Shown: positions 36,548-46,757 of the stretch, piece after piece
How positions within the stretch are numbered: the first letter of the stretch is position 1
Layout: every line of letters begins with the position of its first letter
Assembly: GCA_963277665.1 (NCBI GenBank)
Contig: OY728157.1
Coordinates: 370,464,067-370,528,066 of the forward strand
Direction of reading: 5' to 3'
Length of the DNA: 64,000 nucleotides
Source of the DNA: Viscum album
Lineage: Eukaryota; Streptophyta; Magnoliopsida; Santalales; Viscaceae
Position numbers and translations under genes: made by a program
Notes under the pieces: generated by a model
Database searches by the model: none
What the model saw: the letters and a program-made list of their open reading frames with translations, nothing else
What the model was told of the DNA's origin: nothing

Positions 36548-37640
36548 GATGGGCACTAGTCTAACCATTGGTCTTGTCCTGAAACTCAGTATGTGACTAA
36601 GACGTCACAAACTCATAGAACTCCTTCAATTTCAATTTAAAATTAAAAATAGATAAATTTTATTTGTATTTAATTTTAAAACTCAAAAATAAATTATACT
36701 AACCACAATCTGATGTTGTTGATCACCTTTAATCTTTTTAGTGACTGGATCCCTATACATCCTCCTATAAATTTCAAACTCTGTAATATCAGTCTCTTTG
36801 AAATCCTATTAGAATATAAAATAAATGGTTACATTTAATATTATATAATTATTTATAAAATATTACTTACCATGTGTTCCCTATTCCTACTAAATACATG
36901 ACTATAGGAAAGATTTGTCACCTCATGCCTCCCCCAGTATTTTCGACCTATCAGTGATCTCTTAAGAAAACATTCACCTACCAATGTGAACAAATCCTAT
37001 CCCAAACCTGAGATGAAATGAAATTAGGTCGGTGATCATTACAAGACTTATCAAACATTTAAATTCCTTTATTCATAATTGCTTTATTTATAAAATTGGG
37101 AAAAACTAATGGCAATTCTCATGCATAAACTCTGCTTATGCCTTATAAATAACTCCATGCATTCTCTCATCAATGAGATACAATAAAATATACAAATAAA
37201 TTATATTATAAAGTTATTAATTAAATAAATTTAAAAATAAATATTATTTATTTATGTACCATCAAATGATCAAACATGCAATGATGAATGTCAATGGGAA
37301 TGTCATCTCACATACCCCATGCTTTAGAAAAATAATTGGGCAATATAATTCTAATCTTTCCAACAACAATATGTGAAAAGCTATGAAAAAAATAACTAAT
37401 AATAAAAAAATTGTAAATAAATAAATAAACTAAAACTAACTAAAATACACAACTAAACATACCTCAACATGCGTGGATTGAAGACAAGATGTGGATGTCA
37501 CTCCTAGATAGGGTTCAGAATCATTAATTGGGTATGTCCATGCCCGCTATGAGTAATCCCTGGACCACCTGCAGTCTGAGGGTTAGATGATCCAACATCT
37601 TTCTCGTCCAAAGGTAGATCAGCCACCTATAATTGACGAA
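36548..37640 (-). pseudogene. CACTA TNP1-like gene (PF03004 type), decayed
   Basis: Minus-strand pieces match the plant transposase family that accompanies TNP2 in CACTA elements: SLIGRKYWGRHEVTNLSYSH (about 36890-36955) at the place of the family's asparagine/arginine-rich motif before the conserved SF block, and KETDITEFEIYRRMYRDPVT (about 36735-36805) where the family has its conserved P..E.F..TH segment. The N-terminal part (about 37500-37640) is poorly readable. Stops and frame changes are frequent. Its Gln-rich tail is found at 26130-26459, separated by element B. Confidence 0.6.
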
Positions 37641-37899
37641 ATATATTTGGTTCCATCTAAAACAAAAAATTATTATTATGATCAAAAAGTAAAAAATAGC
37701 TATTATATATTGGTATATATTATATTTGTTTATAACCAGCAATTAACCATATCAATCTTCATCTGCATCCTCGTCATCATATCTGATGACATCAATGTCT
37801 TCATATTCCTCCTCAACACCATGAATTTATATATGAGTTTCATTTTAATCATCTATAGTCATTTAAAATTCATTTCTTACATAATTAACATCATAATCC

Positions 37900-38200
37900 C
37901 CATCAAACCTTAACTGCTAGGTTTCATCATCAATACTCATGTCTCTCTGTGAAGAAGATGGATTTTGGAAAATCGAATGAAAATTTTCAATTCCTTTCAC
38001 TTCAGTGGAACAAAATTTACATTGAGTAAACTCATTTCACTGAGATTTAATTTCTATTATGCTCCACCAATCATCCTACTCTTTTTAAGTAACAAAGTAA
38101 TTAGCATAATAAATTTCATGTGCGTGATGATCTAATAAAAATTGTTCATTTACAGTAAGAATACTTTTATATTTAATATCAACGCTTCCATAGGGTAGAT
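37900..38200 (-). pseudogene. CACTA DUF4216-like fragment
   Basis: Minus-strand text YGSVDIKYKSILTVNEQFLL, HHAHEIYYANYFV and DDWWSIIEIKS follows the pattern of the C-terminal end of DUF4216 (a segment ending in a VFYV..D....W.VV strand) found downstream of the TNP2 domain in plant CACTA proteins. Three stops interrupt about 90 codons. The following tail (QRDMSIDDE) is acidic. Confidence 0.45.
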
Positions 38201-38850
38201 GAATATGCAAGCCTCTCAAAGTATCCAACCACTAAAATTTCAACATTGTTATCTAATTATGTCCAAGATAACAAAATTCAATAATTTCTTCTAGTATACC
38301 ACAAAACTCAAATCCAGTTTCTCTATAATGAGATCCTCTCAAGAAGACACCATTATTCATTATTTTCTTTGATTCTCCATATACATATTTATGAAATCAA
38401 AAACCATTCACAACATATTAATTATAATATTTAACCATTTTTGTTGGTGGGTTACTCAAGACAGACAATCGACTATCAATTTTATCATCATGTTGAGATA
38501 CCTAAAAATTTGGAAAACTATTATCAATATTATAAGTAATAAATTAATTTTACATGTCAAACCATAAAAATAGTATATCACCAATTTATGAAACCAATAG
38601 GAAAATATATTATTCCAATATTCTTCAAGATAATCTACTATAATTTGTGGAATTTGTTTCTTGATATTTTTATCATATACCCTAAAAATAAAATAATATT
38701 TATATACTATAACAAATATTATAGAATAAGTCATAGGATCACTCACAGTAAAAATGGTGTCATTTATTTACAGTTGAGCAGAACATATATATGAGCTCTG
38801 TGATGCCCATTATCTAAAATACATTATTCATAAACTCCACCAAATACATG
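38201..38850 (-). other. unreadable linker within the CACTA element
   Basis: AT-rich; presumably eroded coding sequence or intron between the TNP2/DUF4218 part and the DUF4216-like part. No motif was recognised. Confidence 0.4.
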
Positions 38851-41314
38851 TTATGTCTAATTACAAACTAATAATTTATTACACATTTTATCATCAACAT
38901 TTTCCTCATTATGGTTCATGCGGTTTTGTTTTGAAGGATATTTAGATTCAAAATAATGAGTGCAGGAAAAAGAAATTTCCTCCTACAAATAAACTTCTTC
39001 AATTCGTCCTTCAACCGATGCATTGTTATGTACTTTTTTATTCATTTTTTCCTACATATCTTGAATGGGTAAATCCATCAGAATTGTACCAGACCTCCAC
39101 ATTTTACTTCATGTGGAATGTGTAAAATCAAATGTTCCATTGATTCAAAGAAATATGGTGGTTATATTTTTCCTAGTTTACATAAAATTAAAACTACATA
39201 TTCTTTTGTCTTATTAGTGAATTATATTCTATTTTAACTGAAACAATATCTTAGAAAATATATGATATGTCTGTTACCGCATCTCTAATCAAAGAATTCA
39301 GCAAACCTTTTAATCCAAATGGTAGAATTCTTTCCACTATAACCTGTCAGTCATGAACTTATAAATCTAGTAATATGACCATTTTTGAAACATATACCCA
39401 AATTGGAATTATAACCATATGGAAGTCTCAAATAAACAATCCACTAACAAACTAAAAATTTCTTTTCTTTCGGCAATGTATAAGATTTTTTTTGGTTTCA
39501 TTAACTTCAGGGATCTGACATTTTAAAACATTTCATGTTCTCAACACCTAAAAAATTTGGCAACATCTAATCGTTCCTTTAAATTATATTTGGTTTTACC
39601 TGGTGTATCCAAAGCTATAGGAAAAAAATTATAAAAACTGTTCTTCTCAATATGATTAACATCTAACATGTGATGGACCAGCAAATCAGACCAATATGGA
39701 AGGTCCCAGAAAATGATCCATTTTATCTAATTATGTTCTTTTCCAAAGCCATCAATTTTTTGTTGGATTATTATTGGTCCAAATGTTATGGGAGGTAATG
39801 AAGAGACAACTGATTTTACCTCTATACCTGATATCATTTCCAGAGGTTCATCTCTTTTAATTATACATTTTCTGAAATGATACTTTTTATTATGAATAGG
39901 ATGATTGGCTGGAAGGAATCGGTGATGGCAGTTGAAAAAACAATGTTTCTTTCCATTGACGAACATAAATTCTTTTTTATCTCTTAAACGTGATGGAATT
40001 GATTTTGCACCATGTGTACCTTAGCTATATAAAATTTTATATTTTGGGAAGACACTAATTTTCCATATCAAAGTATCTTTTAGTATGAAAATATATTTCA
40101 CAACATCATCTTATGTATGGACACCATAACTCCATAATGAATTTAACTCATCAATCAGTGGTTTAAAATAAACATGAATATTATTTTTTAAATGTACGTT
40201 AATTAATAAGGTCAAAAAGATGTATGGAACCTTCATGAAAATCAATGGTTGTAAATTATATAGAGTTACAAAGATAGGCCAATGTGAATACTAACTACCG
40301 TAAGAACCAAATGGACAGAAACCATTAGTAGAAAGATCCAATCACACGTTTTAGGATTCTAAAGTATAAGATAGATTAACTTTGTCAAATTATTCTATGA
40401 ATCACCATCAGAGGGATGATTTAAGATTTTACTAGTTGAGATATGTTTTCTTCCATGGTATCAATGTCGTTGAGTTATAAGACATAAATAAATGTTGTAA
40501 TCTGAGTGTTAGTGGGAAATATCTAAACTATTTTACAGATATTAATCCACACTTTCCTAGTTGATCTTCTTTATACCTCAATTTTCCACATTGGGGACAA
40601 ATTTCCAATGACCAATTTTCAACATAATATAAGATTCAGTCACTTGAACATGCATGAATATTTTGATAACCAGGACCCAGATTAAGAGCAACCTCTTTCT
40701 CTGATATAATTTTTTGGGCAGCACATTTCTTTTAGCTAACAGTTTTTAACCAATGATAATATCCAATCAAAACATCTATTTGACATTCCATTATCTGATT
40801 TAAATTCCATAAATTTTGTGACCAATTCAAAATTTCTTGTCTTGCAACCATGATATAAGGATTTCTTAACGAACCTCAACAACTCATAAAATTAATATGA
40901 CTCCAACTCAGAAGTTGAATAAATATTATCCTCAGTTTCAGTTTGTTGAAAAGATAGATCTACCACATCATGTACTAAATTTTAAAACCATTATGGCTCC
41001 AGAACCAAATTATTTGTATCTTATATGGAAATGTGTTCACAATGTTGATACCAAAAAACATAATCTGTTTGAAAAGAAAAACACAATAGATGGCCTCCAA
41101 CATTATCAAATGTGTCAAATTTTCTCATAGTATATTTCTTACAAGGAAATTTTATTGTCCCTTTTGAAACAAATTCTGGTTTTGATGATGAAAATGATAA
41201 AAAAGTATCAATACTCTCAATATATAAAATATTTAAGCTAGAATTGTTTGGATTCCTAGGATGATTTATCCAAGAATGATCATCTAATAATTTATTTGTT
41301 CATTTTTTTTCCAT
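38850..41314 (-). pseudogene. CACTA TNP2-type transposase, decayed
   Basis: Minus-strand ATG at 41314 is followed by a Transpos_assoc-like domain (HSWINHPRNPNN, SKPEFVSKGTIKFPCKKY at about 41150-41280). Next comes the TNP2 domain: NFELVTKFMEFKSDNGMSN, NLGPGYQNIHACSSD and NWSLEICPQCGKLRYKEDQ (about 40530-40850), HHRFLPANHPIHNKKYHF (39727-39966) and LLVHHMLDVNHIEKNSFYNF (about 39610-39700). Toward 38900-39350 the frame is consistent with DUF4218. TNP2 proteins cut and join CACTA ends. More than twenty stops and several frame changes are present, so it is inactive. Normal TNP2 genes are of similar overall span, so most of the gene body remains. Confidence 0.8.
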
Positions 41315-41449
41315 ATATCTCTAAAAAAATATAAAATAATTATTATTTATTAAATAATTTGATATAATAAAAACAATTTCCAAAAAAGAGAAGATATATA
41401 AATTCACATTTCTATCAATTTAAAATAATTTCTATTATTTCATAGTTAT

Positions 41450-44400
41450 TTATAGTATTTTTTTAAAATTTATACTTAGCTATACTAATTTATTATCATT
41501 TATAATAATTAAAACTAATTATTAGTAATTATAGCTAATTATTACTAATTACTTCTAATTAAGAGAAACACAATTTTCAGTTGATTAACGAAAACTCTTT
41601 TACCCAACTTCTTATCTCATTGCACTGTTCTTCGATAGAAATAACTATGAAAACTTTCCTCCGACGTATGAATATCCATTTTATTATGCAGGAGAATAGA
41701 GAACAGGGAAGTCTTATTGTGTTTCTATCCATTCTCATGCATACAAAAATGGATATTCGAATATTAGAGTATATTTTTCATAGTAATTTTTGTTAGATAA
41801 ATCTACAATAAGGTGATTTGTGAGGAAAACGATCCTCTTTTTCCCAACTTCTGCTCTTTGTGAAGCTTTCCCTTACTGAAATTAGTATGAAACATCTGCT
41901 CTGACATATACATATTAATTCTCATGAATATGAAAATGGATATCCATACGTTGGAGTAGATTTTTCATAGAGGTTTTAATAAGAAAAAGTTTCAATTAAA
42001 TGACCCTTCGAGCAAACAGAATGCCACCAATCAACTAGAAATTGTGTTAATTTATTGAAAATTATATCAAATTAGTACTAATTAATTATAATTATTACTA
42101 ATTAATCCAAATTATTACTAATTAATCCTAATTATTACTAATTAATCCTAATCAATACAAATTAATCCTAATAATTACTAATTATTACTAATTATTAATA
42201 ATTAATACTAATTATTTCTAATTAATAATAATTATTACTAATTATTAGTAATTGTTACAAATTACTAGTAATTATTGTGAATTATTACTAATTAATAATA
42301 AATAATACTAAATTTTGCGAATAATTGTGAATTATTGCAAATTATTTCAAATTATTGTGAATTATTAATAATTCTTACTAATTATTACAAATTATTACTA
42401 ATTAATCCTAAATATTACAAATTATTACAAATTATTACAAATTATTACTTTTTATTGGGAATTATTGTGAATTATACCTAATTATTTTTAATTATTAAGA
42501 ATTATTGCTAATTAATTTTAATTATTACTTATTTTAATTATTTGTAATTATTACTAATTATTCTTCATTATTCCGAATTATTACTAATTAATACTAATTA
42601 ATCCTAATTATAACTAATTATAATTATTTATTACTAATTGTTATTAATTATTACTATATACTATTAATTTTTGTTAATTAATCATAATTAATCACCATTT
42701 ATCCTATTTATTACTAATTAATCATATATATTACAAATTAATTCAAATTATTACTAATTATTACAAATTACTACTAATTAATATTAATTAATCCTCATTA
42801 ATCCAAATTAATCCTCATTATTATTATGTAGTACAAATTATTACAAATTAATAGAAATTATTACGAATTATAATGAATTTTTACAAATTATTACAAGTTA
42901 CTACGAATTATTACTAATTATTACTAATTATTAGTAATTATTAATAGTTATTAAAAATTATTACAAATTCATACAAATTCTTACAAATTATTTCTATTTA
43001 TTCTTAATTATTCCTAATTATTACAAATTATTCTTAATTATTCTAAATTATTACTAATTATTCCAAATTATTCCAAATTATTCTAAAGTATTGCCAAATA
43101 TTCCTAATTATTCTTAATTATTCATAATTATTACTAATGATTCTTAATTACCCCTAATTATTCCTAATTCTTTTTAATTGTTCCTAATTCATCATAATTG
43201 TTTCCTAATTGTTCGTAATTGTTTCTAATTATTTTTAATTGTTCCAAATTGGTCGAAATTGTTCAAAATTGTATTTTAATTGTTATTAATTATTCTTAAT
43301 TGCTCTTAATTATTCTTAATTGGTCCTAATTGTTCCGAATTGTTCCAAACTTTTCCAAATTGTTCCAAATTGTTCCGAATTGTTCTTAATTATTCCTAAT
43401 TATTCATAATTATCACTAATTATTACTAATTGATACTAATTATTCATAATTATACATGATTATTCATAATTATTCCTAATTATTCCTAATTATTCTTAAT
43501 TGTTATTAACTATTTCCATTTAATCCTAATTATTACTAATTGTTCCAAATTATTTCTAATTATTCAAAATTATACTTAATTATTGCTAATTATTGATTAT
43601 CATTTCTAATTATTACTAACTATTACTAATTATTAGTAATAATTATTTATTATTCCTAATTATTCCAATTTATTCATAATTATTGTTAAATAGTCCTAAT
43701 TAATACAAATTAATCCTAATTATTACTAATTAATCCTAATTATTACAATTTAATGCTAATTAATCTTAATTAATCTTAATTAATTCTAATTGTTACTAAT
43801 TATTAGTATTTATTACTATTTATTACTAATTAATCATATTTATTCCTATTTATTCAAATTTATTCCAAATTATCCCAAAATATTCCTAATTATTACTAAT
43901 TATTCCTAATTATTACTAATTATTTCTAATTATTACTAATTATCAATATTTTTTTCTAATTAATAATAATTATTACTAATTATTCATAATTATTACTAAT
44001 TATTCATAATCATTACTATTTATTCTTAATTATAACTATTTATTCTTAATTATTATTATATATTTCTAATTATTACAAGTTATTCATAATTATTATTAAT
44101 TATTATTAATAATTCACAATTATTCCTAATTATATATAATTATTACTAATTATTTCTAATTATTTCTAATTATTACTAATCGTTCCTATTTATTACTAAT
44201 TATTCCTAATTAATCCTAATTATTTCGAATTAATCAGAATTATTACTAATTACTCTAATTTGTTACTAATTAATCATATTTATCACTAATTAATCCTAAT
44301 TATTGCTAATTAATCATAATTAATAGTAAGAGTTACAAATTAATCCTAATTATTACTAATTATTACAAATTATTTCTAACTATTACTAATTATTAATAAT

Positions 44401-44510
44401 TATTGCTATTTACTACAAATAATTACTATTTACTTCAAATTATTGCAATTTACTTCTAATTATTATGATTTTCTTCTAATAATTACTATTTATGGTTGAG
44501 TCAACAAGAT
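41450..44510. repeat. AATTATTACT-type 10 bp tandem array (about 3 kb)
   Basis: Long run of variants of AATTATTACT, ATTAATCCTA and ATTATTCCTA, in 10 bp steps. It begins near 41450, is interrupted at 41575-42010, and continues to about 44505. Sub-blocks favour different variants (ATTACTAATTA near 42100-42300, TTGTTCCTAA near 43180-43400, ATTCCTAATT near 43850-44250), as expected from local unequal exchange or slippage. No gene lies in it. It sits just upstream of the TNP2 start, so it may be internal to the CACTA element. Confidence 0.85.
41575..42010. repeat. interruption in the array with two hairpin-forming sub-repeats
   Basis: Two related units (about 41587-41800 and 41835-41990), both containing TACCCAACTTCT/TTCCCAACTTCTG and ending ATTTTTCATAG. 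In each, a segment such as CTATGAAAACTTTCC...GTATGAATATCCATTTT is repeated in inverted form (AAAATGGATATTC...TTTTTCATAG), giving an imperfect stem of about 37 bp. May be the CACTA subterminal end or a small MITE-like insert. Confidence 0.45.
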
Positions 44511-44583
44511 CCCTTATTACTTTTCCACTGCATTATGTTTTGAAAATCACAAATACATTTTTGTTGGTCGGAGTAAATTACTC

Positions 44584-44601
44584 GGGGGGGGGGGGGGGGG
44601 G
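44584..44601 (+). repeat. 18-base guanine run
   Basis: The other LTR has CAATAGGGATAA in the same place, so the run expanded, or the partner degenerated, after insertion. It is C-rich on the element's sense strand. Confidence 0.9.
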
Positions 44602-45770
44602 TGAATTGAGTAACTATAAAAACTTCAGGTTAAAATGAATTTATAAAAGGTTTCTCAAAAAGAATAAAAATAGCCTAGTTAATCATGGTTATACTTTAAT
44701 AAGAGTTTGAATTTTTAAATAACTTCTTAGAAGTTTGATTATTTCTCAGTAATTTTAATTTCAGTTATTAATAATACTTTTGATGCTATTCTACTAAGAC
44801 AAGACAATCATAACTTCTGCCCAAGAGTAACTATCAATGTGAATTTAGTGACATCTGAATTATACATTAAAGTAGTAAAATAGAGAAGACTAAATTAAGC
44901 ATCACAACAGATATGAAACGAGTGGTTCAGTCTCAAGTTGAGTCCTAATCCACTCCACTTGGAGATCACCTTCCACCAAGCATTTTATATAAATAAACTT
45001 GATCCACACCCTGGATTGGGGTTAACAACAATACACAGGATAGTTCAGGTCACACAGGGACCTCTTCCACAGTTCTTCATGGGTGAATACAACCAGGACA
45101 CACATGGACCTCTTCCACACTTATATATGGGTATCAACAAGTGTAAAAAGATGTTTGTGTAAAGATATCATATATCATTCAATTTAATGTAGGAGATAGA
45201 GTGTGTTGTTATACAGATACACACACTACATTAATGTTAATAAAATGATACAGAACAGAGCATAAATATTGAGATAGGTTTCTATGTGCTTTGAGTGTTA
45301 GCCTTTGAACCACTGGACTTCATGAGATGAAGCAGATGTAGAGCACAAGTCCTCTGATGGAAAACAGTGTGTTTCAAGTCAAACAGATCTAACTTGTGTC
45401 CATCATGATGTTTGAAAGTGAAACGATGTCCCTGGAATTCTTGTATGCTTCATGTGTTCTTCAACAGCGTCGAGTTGTATGAGGCAATTATTTCTCCAAC
45501 AGTTCTCTAAGTGTATTCTTTGTTGTCGTGCCCACGCCCACTAGCTTGTTTTTCATTTTTTTTATCATGCCACGCATTCTTTTTTTTTTGTTTCTAGGCC
45601 GCATTACTCTTTTATCTTGAAGTGCATGTGTTCGAGCTGACTGGTTTCATATATTCTACACCTCATACCTTTTACTTGTCTACTAAAGAAATATTAATTA
45701 TTTCATTGCATTAAAATCTTCAAATATGACCGTTAGATACTAAATTAAAATATAAAAAACATATTAAGAA

Positions 45771-46049
45771 ATGGTGTCACAGTATGTCATGAAAACAGTG
45801 TCTCCTTCACATGGTGTCTGGATTGGTCACGATGTCTTGATATCATGGTGTATGGTTCACAGTGTCTATTTCACGATGTCTTGAGGTCACATTGTCTTTT
45901 TCACGGTGTCTGGTTCATGGTGTCCTTTTCACGGTGTCTCTATGTCATGGTGTCTTGTTCATAGTGTCTTGATGTCACTATTTCAGGATATCCCAATGTT
46001 TGGATGTCACGGTGTCTCATAGTCACGGTGTCTCATGGTCATAGTGTCT
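45771..46049. repeat. GTGTC minisatellite in element E 3' LTR
   Basis: Short units of about 11-20 bp built on TCACGGTGTCT and TTGATGTCA with variable joints. The same array occurs in the partner LTR at 56241-56533 with different unit order and number. Confidence 0.8.
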
Positions 46050-46320
46050 CAAACATAGGAAATTATCTGTATTCAGACATAAGCAGAGGTATTTATGGAA
46101 TAAATTAAACTTAATCATTTGTCGGAAAAATCATTATAAAGTGAATCAATAGATAGTGCATAGTAACCAAACTAATGGTATATCACTTAACTGCTTTGGA
46201 TAACTTTTACTAATCAACTGTGCATTTGATGTCAGATAGATTATATAATGCTAACATGGTTTATAGAATGAATAGGATTTGTGATCATTAAATCATGATT
46301 AATAAATGAGGAGTCCAATA

Positions 46321-46336
46321 ATCTCCTCCCTTTTGA
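46321..46336 (-). promoter_or_regulatory. polypurine tract of element E
   Basis: Minus strand AAAAGGGAGGAGAT adjoins the LTR start TATTGGACTC. A second purine motif, AAAAGGGGGAGA, lies at 46601-46612, matching the multiple-tract habit of Sireviruses. Confidence 0.75.
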
Positions 46337-46419
46337 TGATGTCAAACCTTGAAAATTTAGGGTGTATATGTGTTCTAACAACATAGTTCGAATGTGCATA
46401 TGTGGAGTGAGTGTTCACT

Positions 46420-46612
46420 TCTCCTATATTTATCTTAAATATTTCTCATATATTTATCTCATATATTTTTCATATATTTTTCCCATATTTTTTTCCTATA
46501 AATTTCTCATATTTGATTCCCATATATTTCTCATATTTGTTTCCCATATATTTCTCATATTTGTTTTCCATATATTTCTCATATTTTATTCCCATATATT
46601 TCTCCCCCTTTT
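46420..46612. repeat. tandem CATATATTTCTCATATTTGT repeat
   Basis: About seven degenerate units of 20-27 bp between the two polypurine motifs. The forward Ile/Phe/Tyr-rich frames here are products of this repeat and not genes. Confidence 0.75.
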
Positions 46613-46757
46613 GGGATTATCAAAAATTAGTAGGAAAAATAAAGACAAGAGAGACAATAAAAGAACATAATGTATTGGAGAAAAGAAATAGGGGCATTAC
46701 AAAAAGTAAAAAAAATTAACAAGATTCCCATCAAAATAGAGTAGGCATTTCCCTTCT

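Larger units (their letters stand above)
25366..41314 (-). mobile_element. CACTA (En/Spm) transposon, decayed, split by element B
   Basis: The left terminus CACTACTGAAAATTTTAC begins at 25366 and is followed by six subterminal repeats, as in plant CACTA elements. The minus strand then carries, from right to left, a TNP2-type transposase (41314 to about 38850), a DUF4216-like piece, and a TNP1-like PF03004 piece (37640 to 36548), whose glutamine-rich tail lies on the far side of element B at 26130-26460. Element B removed nothing obvious: AAATC flanks it on both sides. The right terminus (expected ...CAGTAGTG) was not found; it may lie in or beyond the 10 bp array, or be lost. Confidence 0.8.
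44562..46320 (-). repeat. element E 3' LTR
   Basis: Starts TGTTGGTCGGAGTAAATTAC, ends GAGTCCAATA; ends form the inverted repeat TGTTGG/CCAATA. Contains an 18-base G run (44584-44601) and a tandem TCACGGTGTCT-type array (45771-46049). Confidence 0.85.

Noticed and set aside
38456..38794. Overlapping hydrophobic ORFs on both strands
   Set aside because: AT-rich chance frames within the decayed CACTA element; no domain, no conserved partner.
41450..44510. Centromeric or telomeric satellite
   Set aside because: A 10 bp degenerate unit of 3 kb is too short and irregular for a centromere satellite, and the plant telomere repeat TTTAGGG is absent.
46362..46719. Two overlapping plus-strand 102-codon hydrophobic ORFs (membrane-protein-like)
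   Set aside because: The Ile/Phe/Tyr repeats are produced by the CATATATTTCTC tandem repeat; not a gene.
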